Source: Microglena sp. YARC
Lineage: Eukaryota; Chlorophyta; Chlorophyceae; Chlamydomonadales; Chlamydomonadaceae
Reading direction: 5' to 3'
Length of the DNA: 64,000 bases
Assembly: GCA_022414725.1 (NCBI GenBank)
Contig: CM039463.1
Location: 94,229,963-94,293,962 of the forward strand
In this document: one piece after another, positions 51,601 to 61,500 of the stretch
Layout of the letters: every line of letters begins with the position of its first letter
Position numbering within the stretch: the first letter of the stretch is position 1
Made by a program: the position numbers and the translations under genes
The notes under the pieces: model-generated
The model's database searches: none
What the model saw: the letters and a program-made list of their open reading frames with translations, nothing else
Told to the model about the DNA's origin: nothing

Positions 51601-52176
51601 GGGTATGTGACGAGACCGGATCAACTATCCATGCAAGTGATTACGTCACCACCAGTAGTTTGTCCGGTTCCGCGTCTCTCCAAGTATTAGATGATGGACA
51701 TGTACCGGATGGTACATTACGAAACTATACGGTCGCAAAACTCACGATGGATTGTGATTTCTCACAGCCTCTGGTAGATGTTGAAGAAGTACAAAAAGAT
51801 GAATATGGGAATGTCGTTTTCGATGCAGACGGATCTCTCGTGTACACGATCGTGACCACGACACAGGGTCCTTCTGTTGTGGACCCAGATACCGGAGAGA
51901 CACGTATTGGGGAACCACTCGAAACACCTATTCCAGTGACCGAACCTGCCTACGAAATGCGCTGGATGACAACCGAAATCGATGTATCCTCAGGTGTATC
52001 GATCACGACTCTTATTTCAAAATAAGATTACGAGAAACGTAAGCCAGATGGACAATTAGTCGGTTTGTCACGTTCAGCTTTCGTTGGATGCACTTATCAT
52101 TGCGGATAAGTGTACGACAAAGTTGTTAGAAAATTGGCATTTATAAAACTTTTGACGATAATTCAATTATGGACGC

Positions 52177-52608
52177 TACAGTCGGCGGAACAGTAAAATG
52201 AAACATCCCAATAAACGGTATAAGGCGTCGACAGACGTTGTTGTGTATGAGTGGATGGTCCTACAAAATGGCCCGTCCAGCAAAGAAACCTCCTTTCATG
52301 ACGCATTGCACATCAACAAAGACCCAGTGTTCTTTTGGGCCACGGTACAGGGGAAGAGGCGATCGCTTAAGTGCGGCTGGTCCTTCAATGGACACTCTCG
52401 AAAGTACCGACAAAAGAACGATACGGAGTCTTCAGGATGGAGAGCCGTGATCTAAAAAAGAACCACAATATTCTCGTTAACATCTTGCAATTTGTTGATT
52501 CAAAATCGTATTGGTGTTCCACTGCCCCGTGGATTTCTACACCATTAGGTTACACCGTAAGGTGTGCCGTACACGAAGCGGTTTCATTTTAGTATTCCGT
52601 TGACTGTA
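52177..52608. mobile_element. TIR element, best-preserved copy (432 bp), with two short reading frames
   Basis: TACAGTCGGCGGAACAGTAA starts the left TIR, and the right end inverts it (GTTTCATTTTAGTATTCC, then GACTGTA); TA lies at each tip. Frame A (52198-52455, 85 aa, MKHPNKRYKASTDVVV...KCGWSFNGHSRKYRQ) uses an ATG inside the left TIR. Frame B (52437-52592, 51 aa, MESRDLKKNHNILVNIL, then FVDSKSYWC) overlaps it and its TAG stop lies inside the right TIR. Frame B has an ILVNILQFVDSKS helix that loosely resembles an F-box start. Both frames are recognisable in the 16720 copy. It lies 68 bp after the fibre gene's end. Confidence 0.8.
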
Positions 52609-52826
52609 TGCAGCTTCGTTCTCCGATATATTCGATATATCCGATATATTCAAATAATGCCCGTGAAAAAAAGTGGTGTGTGTGTATGATAATAATAACG
52701 AACAACTGCTGATTTGTTCGTCATGCTTGATGAAGACATTCCTCCTAGTTTTGCAATAAAACCGAGCTGCGCGGACCATGTCACGGTACCCCGCCTCGAT
52801 TACATCCATCGGTCGATTCTCTTCTT

Positions 52827-53162
52827 ATGGTCCTTCAGTCTTTCACGCCGGAGCAGCGTTCTCCAATGCACCACTATATTCGTGCCAACATCGCATGCAG
52901 TTCGATCATCGATGCAAGAGGAGGAATAGCTGTATCAGGATTCCTATCGAATGCTGCTCTGACACTTACTGATTCTGAGGAGGACTGGGCATTGTTATCA
53001 GCTCCACTCCATTCCACACAAGATGTGCATCTGCAAAAAGAGCTAAAAGTCCATGGCAAAATGCGACCTTCCGATACACACGTCTCCGTTAACGGGCACG
53101 CTATACGCAAAAAAACTTATATCCGTCTTTTCAACACATTCCAAGCGCTAGCAACATCTTGA
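52827..53162 (+). CDS. Candidate hypothetical protein
   Basis: An open frame of 111 codons (QRSPMHHYIRANIACSSI, then SAPLHSTQDVHLQKEL and a basic end) runs without low complexity. Its position between two fibre relics suggests it could be another decayed fibre segment, but I see no shared motif. Confidence 0.25.
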   Translation: MVLQSFTPEQRSPMHHYIRANIACSSIIDARGGIAVSGFLSNAALTLTDSEEDWALLSAPLHSTQDVHLQKELKVHGKMRPSDTHVSVNGHAIRKKTYIRLFNTFQALATS

Positions 53163-53739
53163 TTTCACCAGGTGGAAATTGATTCAGTTCGGAGAAGGAG
53201 GCTCTTCGACCATCTCCTTTTCCAACGCTCCTGACACGTCTGTTCAATCCAGCTGGCTAGAACACTAGTGTGGTCGCAGGAGGGACGGAGATGGTGCGTG
53301 TCAGGACACAAACCAGTAATCATTGTTGGGGGATCTGTGGTGTCCTCGAACATAGTCCCGATGCACGAACGCGACGCAGTACCTTGGGGACATCGACCAT
53401 GGTTCACTTCAAAAGAGGACGCGTGGATCGACGAGTGTTGGTCTCCACATCTTGACGTCGAAACACTCTCATACATCGAGGACACGCCCGGTGCTTTGCG
53501 CTGATAATGATACCGTGTCCATCCGCGGCTGACCGGGGCAAGGCATCCACGCTAACGACCACACGGCGATGGGGAGACATCCCTGGTGTCCGCAAGGGAG
53601 TCAATGTAGTGTCGGAAGGGGTGTCACGATGCGTGTATCAGGACCTCTAGGGAGAGTTAACATCCAGTCTAGCGAGCAGTGGCACAGTGAATTTAGGAGC
53701 GGAAAAGGAAATTGTGATGACATAGCACTCTTACGACGG

Positions 53740-54754
53740 CTGGTGTTCATGACTTGCAGTTGTGCTCTCCACAAGCTAGGATCTCCAGTAAAAAACATCA
53801 ACAATTTTGCCAAAATCTGAGGCTGTCTTCGGCTGTCGATGTCGAAGGTATTATGTCTGAAGTTTTTGAGTCATGGAGGTTTAAGTACCCAAGTGACACC
53901 AATGCAGTTAGAGACAATCCCTGATGGAGAGAAGGTTGGCTTAAAACGCTCCGATACCAAAAATGCATCCTTATATTCTCTTCGTTCGCAGCCAACAGCA
54001 ATCATGAGAATGGCTTGATTCCCTTACATCCGCCTTACATAAGCAGGATCAGATTCGTTCTATAGCACATTTAGAATGGGTTCCCATTGGCTGAACACAG
54101 AAAGAATGCAGGTGGTGGATAGAGCACACATCCCTCGCTCAATGAGACACTGTCAAATGTGTGGGTTCCAAAAACTGAGGATGAAATGCATATGTTTGAG
54201 TGCCCTTTTATAATGATATTCGCCTCCGCTACCAGAATCTGTTTACAGATATTTATAGGCATACGTCCATGAGGATACCGACTTAACCGTATGGAATGTG
54301 GAATATGCTGCGATTCCACATTCAGAACCTTTAATGACTTGAAAATGGCACTAAGTCTTTTTGGAGCAACCTAGCCGACTATCTTTTCTACTTGTAGAAG
54401 AGCAAGACAGAAGCCCTGACTGCTAGTTGCACCGTAATTTTATCCCTTTTTTTTCTTCTAAACACAATGAGACTTCTCATTTGTTAGCTTCTATACCTCC
54501 GCCACTGTAAGTACCCTCGTTGAGATCTGGGTCCTGCTCTATCTCTCCAGGGCGTTAAAGAGATACCTACCCACCAAAACGGGAGTTGGAGATTTGGGAG
54601 TTGTTTGTATGATACCTCGACACACCCACTGAGACTGTAATAACCAAGGCCAAACCAGGTTCTTGCTTTGTGGGTGCTTTTCTTTTTGAGCTTTAACAGC
54701 ACAGAGTCTCATACACCCTCGCGGTGTCAAGTAGACTTTAACATGTAATGTAAT
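53740..54754 (+). mobile_element. LINE, 5'-truncated, copy 2
   Basis: From TTCATGACTTGCAGTTGTGC to the tail ACATGTAATGTAAT this matches the 3' kilobase of copy 1 (38286-39190) in opposite orientation. It shares GAGGGTGTATGAGACTC (inverted here) and the CCTCCGCCACTGTAAG block. It contains no reverse transcriptase. Differences of a few per cent plus indels show it is not a recent exact copy. A target duplication is not obvious. Confidence 0.8.
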
Positions 54755-56000
54755 ACCTTATAATCTGTAACGACCGACGAATCGGGATCAAGTAACATGA
54801 TCGTAAAAGGACAACTGACTGTGAGACTCGGCACACAATTAACGGTTGAAACACACCAGACGGTGACGCGTTTTGAGGATTTCCCTAAATAATTGTACTT
54901 AACTCAGGTGAGATGAGCGATCAGTGTCTCAAAGGAATGTATGCAGGGATTTTATCTATAGAGGCATAGGAGATGATGCACACTCCCGGATTGCATCAGC
55001 ATTCTTTTTAGGAGGAGCGTAGATCGTCGACAAGCGCGTTCGTAATAGGTCCGCTAGGCTCCCTCACACCCATAGCGACCGAGACCTTTGCACGAAATTA
55101 CGCAAACAAAATATATCCAGTGGAACATTAGCGGTGCTAGACCACCGAGGAACCGGTGCGTGTCTCGATTCAGTATCCGATGTATGTTAAGGAAGTGTGT
55201 TCTTGAGTAGTTCGTCCAACGTTGTGCTACGGGAACAGCAAGACTTAATCTGCACTCTATAATGACTAACAACTTGCTGGGCCTCGACGATAAATTACAC
55301 CGGTAACATCCAGACCTTCGGAACCGGAGTCAATCTATTTGTAAACCCTATCGATCGCTACCGTGACGACTGCTCATGATGTACTTGGGGATACTGATAC
55401 AAAATTACCGGAATGTATCGTGTTGCGCAGATACAATAGGGTTTGCCTGTAGGCGGGGTCAAATAAAGCTACTATAAAACAGCACTGGATATAGTGGGTT
55501 AGCGGAGCTAATATAGAGAACCAGTTTGAAGTGCTGCCAACCATATCCAGTGGAATATTAGCAATTGTTACCCATGGAGCACGGAGTCAGTACTGGCTTA
55601 GGTGCCCTGAACGCAAACAATATATCCAGTGAGAAACATTGGCGGTGCCCGTTAGTTAGCGCACACTCCAGGGTCACCTTACCCGTTACCGGAGCGGGAG
55701 CACAAAAGATGTCTGAGCGACCCTAACGCCAACTTGGATGAAGCAACTTGTACGACCATAGGAGGAGCATGATCATGTTCGACGGGTAACGGTGTCGGAA
55801 TTACGGCATTGAACGCAAAACAACATATCCAGTGGAACATTAGCGGGTGTGATAGAGGAGAACGGGGTCTCCACCAGTACCGGAACAGTAGCGTTGTTTG
55901 AGTATTCTCCAACGTTTACTGGGAACAACTACTTTGCATCTCTATAGAGACACTTCCAATTGAGTGCGTGATCGCTCGCTTGTGGGGTGGTCCCATTACG
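54755..56000 (+). pseudogene. Second tail-fibre-like relic with recurring NISSGTLAV motif
   Basis: Directly after the LINE tail the frame reads SSNMIVKGQLTVRLGTQLTV, typical of fibre stalks. Then the coding motif AATATATCCAGTGGAACATT (N-I-S-S-G-T-L) recurs at about 55112, 55544, 55621 and 55826. It is followed each time by a V/L-x-RGTG- or GTGV-like stretch with small indels. In giant-virus and phage fibres this motif (NISSGTL.V.RGGTG) repeats along the stalk. No frame is open for more than about 100 codons. Probably a decayed neighbour of the RCC1 fibre gene. Confidence 0.6.
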
Positions 56001-56118
56001 ACACTGAAATGGCCAGTAGAAGTATAATAGATGTCTTATAGATAACATTGACTGTGGGTGTTTATGGAGTGTTGCAAGAGATACTGTTTAACCCACTACA
56101 TATATATTAACGACAAGT

Positions 56119-56797
56119 GTGATAACAACCAGTATCCCAGCTGTTCGCGAGTCAGCTGGGCGGACGTGGCTGGTCATGTACTCCGACATCTTTCGCACCA
56201 CCCACCCCCCCCATAGCGGTCGGAGGCGCGATACATCAGATCTTGTACCAAATCTTAATCCCCACCCAGATTCCGGATGCATTGGAACAACACGGTGTGG
56301 ACGCCTTCGAGGTATACGTTACATAAAGAATGTGACGGAGGGACACGTCGTATTTGTGGTCTCATTGCACAGGAAACTATCTGAGCATGTCTTGCCTGAA
56401 GCTGTGCATGCACAATCCGGCGAAATCTGGAATGCTGACTGTCGCTTACGGAATGAGCGTAGTGTCTTTTACTTGGAATGCGATTAAAATGAACTTAAGC
56501 CACAAGTCGATACGCTTATATCGATGACACTTAATGCTGGAGTGGCGGCATGAATCCCCCAAATTTTCGATATTGCAAGTTCAAATGATCACGACAGCAG
56601 TATTCGTTTTCTTCTTTGTCAAAGCACGTTCAACGGATATAAGAAAAAACACCGCTACTATTTTTGTAAAATGTCTGTACGAAACATCTACACATCCGCA
56701 TAAAGAAATCATAACAGACCAGGTTTTCCATATTCTGGCAAGAGAGATGCGACAAGATAGATGTGTGGCAAGAGAGATGCGCGATATCTTATCTTGA
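56119..56797 (+). other. Two short open frames, unrecognised
   Basis: 56119-56487 ends with EGHVVFVVSLHRKLSEHVLP, then GEIWNADCRLRNERS, which is protein-like. 56588-56797 (MITTAVFVFFFVKARS ... REMRQDRCVAREMRD) has a hydrophobic start and a charged end. Neither has a paralogue in the window. Confidence 0.25.
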
Positions 56798-57489
56798 GCT
56801 TTTAGAATGGTGCCTTGCAAAAGTGACAGGATCGATTCTGTATGCGATATGGACTCATTCCACTACAATTCTGTGTGGTCTTGCTGCTTCTGGACATGTG
56901 CGTTCAAGATCTGAGCATGAAGAAGAGATGACATAGGTACATTAAATGAATTTGCCTTGAAAAGACGGTTTATCATGGGGGAAAGTGCCACAGTACCAAC
57001 ACATTTATCACAAACAAACGATTTACCACACGACTAAAAAGCTGACATTGCGACGATACTAACTGACCGCTCGAATCTTTTAATGATGACATGCGATTGT
57101 CGACGAACCAAAGCTCACAGAAACTCAATGCACTGTTTCCTTGATGACAAGTACCGCACTGTGCGGTCGCTGGGCGCACAATGATCGGCTACCACAGAGA
57201 AGCCCGCCGCATCCACGGTGAACGCATCTACAACCCCCGCTCATGTACTAGCATCAGAACATCCTCTATCGACGAAGAAGGGTTGCAGGCGCGGGACAGA
57301 CCGTAGTACACTACCGCCGGTGCTTGGACTCAAACACCACCGAGCACGGAGCGGAAACGGCGAAGACGGACGAGAGACGCGGGGCAGAGCTTCAAGAGGC
57401 CTACACGAACACGGAGTCCAACACAGGCGCCTTCACGTGATCACACGCAAAGATCGGAAGCATATCCAATGAAGGATCAGAACAGATGA

Positions 57490-57785
57490 GGAGTTAAGTC
57501 GCGGAGACATAGTCAACCCCGAGAGCAGAGAGGAGTTCTTAGATGGCGCGAGACATATCAACGAGAAGGAGCGAGAGATTTATGCTTTTCGAGAACATAT
57601 CAACCGGAGCAGTGAGGCGCACACAGAGGATCCCTTAGCGCGTCGGAGACATTATCATGGACGGGAGAAGGAGAGCGGATGAGTTTTAGTTGGCGGAGAC
57701 ATATCATGACGGAGAAGGAGAGGAGGTTTAGGCGACGGACATATCAACAGACGGAGAAGGAGGAGGAGGTTTAGGCGGCGGATAC
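57490..57785. repeat. Degenerate 45-60-bp repeat, about six units
   Basis: Units of GGCGGAGACATATCAACGG, AGAAGGAGAGGAGG and TTTAGG recur between 57500 and 57785 with many indels; the last two are best preserved. They could encode an Arg/Glu-rich peptide (RRRHIN.EKEREEF), but no frame stays open. Confidence 0.7.
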
Positions 57786-57911
57786 AACTGTTACAGTATC
57801 AACACACCTCGGCGAACGCAACCACGAACTTCCAGTGTTGGCACCCACACGCGCGTGGTCGTGAAAGTTCTCTTGATATGGAGTACGGTGCATCGGTTGT
57901 ATGCCCGCAAA

Positions 57912-58385
57912 CTACATCATGGAGTATTGTCCATAGGGGTCGAAGTGATGTAGAAAACCGCTACCCACTATACTGTCGTAGTTAGACTTGGATTGTTTTC
58001 TCCACGACCGGCCGATCTCAGCCGAAACCAGTGTACGTTGCGAAACGTAACATCCCGCCACCCTTTGCGGACACCATTGATCAGACAAGATCCACGCTCC
58101 CAGAACAAACGCAAACCGTCCCTTTATGGCGCAACCTGGAATGTCCCGCACGACAGGCAGTCCCACAGTCGACCCCTGGTAATCAGCGGAGAGGATGCAG
58201 GAATGCGGGCAGTACAGTGAAAACACCTTAACATTACGGCAAAAAAGACAGGCGCCGCAAGAACGCTCTACTGCTCGGTGACGCTGCAACTCGCCGCTTT
58301 TGCCCCTTCCTGCAGGGCAACCTCCCACGCAGGCGATAAAGCAGACTAATAGGACCGGGTCAAAGCGAAGCAACACTATTCGCAA
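57912..58385 (-). other. Long open frame of doubtful status, 157 codons
   Basis: The minus frame (FDPVLLVCFIACVGGCPAG, then CGACLFCRNVKVFSLYC) is Cys-rich and starts hydrophobic. There is no supporting splice signal or paralogue, and the surrounding sequence is otherwise non-coding, so chance is the likelier explanation. Confidence 0.2.
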
Positions 58386-58432
58386 CTGATCTCGACATCA
58401 ATCCATAAGAAGAACCTACTTATTACCATACG

Positions 58433-58500
58433 ATACAACATTTTTAAAGTGGGACACAATGGCGTTCCTGCTCCGGCGGATGTTTTGGGCATTTCTACTC
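58433..58500. mobile_element. Possible Tc1-like terminus, third family
   Basis: TACAACATTTTTAAAGTGGG, then ACACAATGGCGTTCCTGC, resembles the TAAAGTGGGACAC end of the 12191 family. The following CTCCGGCGGATGTTTT is the reverse complement of a motif at 5543 (AAAATCCGTTCGGAAGCAGG) and 9218 (AAAATCCGCCGTGAGGC). Confidence 0.4.
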
Positions 58501-61500
58501 AGAATTTAGCGACTCCGGAGCTCTTGCACCCACCGTTGCTTTACATTACAAACCTTCCCTCATACTCCTCACAAAAACCAATATTTTAGTGGAGGTGAAA
58601 CCACAAAAAAAAATAGCAGGTTACATTACTAATTCTAATTAAAGTCGCGTGGCGACTCAAAACAATCCCGTTAAGACAGTGGTTTTACCTCTAATATGCA
58701 CATTCCAAAGTGTACTAAAGGTCAGGGTGGCGTGGGTTAATAGGATCACACGGCCCGGCCACAATGGAGTGAGAGCACATGAGGCACTATCTAAGGTAAA
58801 GGTAATACGTTCTTTAACCTCCGTGTGCCACACTAATGACTAATTACGGAAGAGCTAGATTCTACACCGTGCACAGTATCTGAACCAGCTAAGTCAGCTG
58901 ACCCTTGTCCGTGACCAACGTGTAAACGATAAGGTTCGCGTGCCGTTATCGTTATACCAAACTGTATACGATAGCTGCGTGAGGGTAAATATAAGGAGCT
59001 AAAGCCCTAGCGCAAGCAGTGCCAGCCTGGATAGGCTTCGGCACCGAGGGCGGCACTCGGCACTCATCAGTTCGATGATGGCGCAAGACGCCTACCTGGC
59101 CGGTATTGGGAAACAAACACTAAATCTAACCGCACAACAAGGAAAAGCGTTTCGCTGAAACATGGCAATCTCCTTGTCTAGCTTCTAGGCTTTAGGTTTT
59201 TCCGATGTCCGTCGCGAGATAGGCATTCTATAGAGTCGTGTAGTCCTATCTTAGTCAAGAAAACGAATCTGCCAGAGCACTTCTCAAGACACCTTATTCA
59301 CAAGTAGCTAATATTCAGTATGTCAGCGATATCAGCCAGACTATCATTCAGTGTCACTATCCCAGCTATATCATCTCATCAGAATAATCACGTATATCAG
59401 CATATCAGTATATCGTATACAGCCCATATCAGGCCTACTACTTCAGTACATCAGAGATCATCATCAGACGAATACTCTATACTCTGTCCCTATCTAATCA
59501 GACCCCTCATACTCAGATCAGATTCTCAGACGATCTCCTTCGATCATCAGTTGACTTGGACGGGGGGTGCATTAACCAGGATCAACTTGATGTGAAGCGA
59601 GCGCCCTCTTCTTTTGACGTGGCGGACACTGGACCCCCTCTATGCTCCGCATCACATCTCACTACCTGCCCCCTGAATCTAGCTGACCCCTCCCGATCAA
59701 GCACCAGAAACTCGGCGATTGGAAGACTCACTCCTCCTGTAAGCGACCCTATCTGTGTCAAGCTTTCCTCCAACCCTCTCCAATCCCCCTAGTAAACCAC
59801 AGATCCGCCAACACCTCTGTCAGTGGGCTCTCGCTGCCCACAACCCATGCCGCTCCCCCATCAAGCCCAATGCCTCGTCAGCCACCCCTTGGCCCCCTCG
59901 CAACAAGACGTCGATCAACAAGTACACGTTCCTGTTGGCACGCAAGGTGGGGCACCCGCTATCTACCGGCTCGGCAGACCCCCAACCACGTACTTCGCTT
60001 CTTCACCAAAATGACATCCGTCATTAGCAACCTATGACCAGATAACTCCAAGACCTACGGAGTCCGCGAGGCATAGTCTGTGTTGCAGCCAGGGCCCCCC
60101 TCCTTCCTCCCCATCGTCCTGCGAGGGGACGCGGGCCGGTTCGGCCTCGCAGAGACAACAATGGTCTCGTCACCTCACACGCATGGCGTCCGTCAGCCAC
60201 CATTCGGCCCGCATAAAAAGACGCCAAGCTCGAGCACACCTGTCTGCTTGCTGCAGGCGGGCCGGGGCGGCTGCCCAGGGCGCCCCCCCTCCTCCGCCTC
60301 TCCCACCACCCGCCCCCACACTCCCCCCACACGCCCCCCCCCCCGACACCCGCCACGGCCAATCGCTTATCGGGTATGGGCGGCCTGCAGCCTTGGCGGG
60401 GCGGCATGGGCCAGGGAGGCCGGGGGCCAAATGCGAACGCCTAACCTTCGAAGGCACGGACTCGCCCGCCTCCGCCCTAACGAGGATCCCTGCGGCAGCC
60501 CCTCTTCTTTCGACGAGTTCCGACGGCCCCCCCTGCCGCGGGTGCCCTCCCTGTAGGGGCTGGACCCCCGCCCGCCCCCCCCCGCCCCCCCGCGGCCTGC
60601 AGGGGCAGGGCAGGGGCCGGGGCGCTGCAGGGCCCGGTTACCGCCCCATCACCTCAGCTCTTCCCACAACCTTTGTAGGCCTCGGTCTCGCGTAGATTGT
60701 CTGCCGCATTTCTCAGCTTGACCAGGAACACAGTTCACAGCAATTCTTAGGGAGAATTCTCAATCAATCCTTTGGTTGCGCATCTCCCTCAGCGAGCATG
60801 TTTGCTTCTGTTGTCCCATCTCTGCCACCAGTCCCCGCTATTCCAGCATTCTCTGTCAGCCCAACCGCCCTTCTTGTACCCGTAACGCTCGGTTTCGTAC
60901 CTTGCGCCCTCCGTTCCCATACTCCGATCCTACTATCGTTCGTTTGTCCGACTATGATATGCAGCGCACATCAATCTTAACTGCCGAGCCACATTGTCAA
61001 TAATATTACTATCAAGTCTCACTCACATACCGTCTAACCAGCTAGTGAAAAGGCTAGTTCCCATGCTCGACTTTGAGTTCCAACTTATAAGGCCAATTGC
61101 TTTCCTCATCTTTCCTTGTTCACAACCCACGCCTCCCCCCGAGCCACTCCCAATCACCACGCTATACTCACGTACACCGAGTCAGCCGAGCGCAACAGCA
61201 CTTAGGCGCACAACCAAATACTTTACACAATTGCATAGTGATATCGTCCCGAGACTTTCATACACTCAACTGTGCACTATGCACATTTGCACGCCAGCCT
61301 TGCAAGGTGAGTGCTCCAAGGTTCGTGCTTCACTGAAGTAGACCACTTATCAAATCGGGGACCCAGCCATGCAATCGCCACAACGCTGGTCTCTACCCTC
61401 TACCAAGCAGGCTATGACCTCCCTTCTCCTCACATTCATGATTGTGCTCCCATCAAGCTCGGCCAACGCCTCCCAATATCAGAGGAGTTGCCCCTTGAAC

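Larger units (their letters stand above)
37200..52109 (+). pseudogene. Giant tail-fibre-like gene with many RCC1 blades, split by two retroelements
   Basis: N-terminal part (37200-37780): short phage-fibre-like motifs, VAASSAAVKSAYDSAVVSAS at about 37540 and NIVPSVNGTQDLGAPDKRW at about 37765, then a poly-Gly stretch. RCC1-type blades follow (consensus GxNxxGQLGxG) at 38010-38280, 40030-41725 and 48670-51240. I count at least 24, enough for three or more seven-bladed propellers. C-terminal part (51470-52109): ISGTELLKISEQGDVRVQ, SDYVTTSSLSGSASL, TLRNYTVAKLTMDCDF and a last AFVGCTYHCG. As I recall, this end resembles autoproteolytic (peptidase G2-like) fibre ends of giant algal viruses. The coding parts are interrupted by a LINE (38286-40013), a copia element (41726-48669), in-frame stops (41293, 41437, 52023) and frameshifts (about 40926, 51030). 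RCC1 folds bind proteins; here a surface or attachment role is inferred. Confidence 0.7.

Noticed and set aside
60080..60700. Pro/Gly-rich proteins on both strands
   Set aside because: Extreme C-richness produces open frames in several phases on both strands at once.
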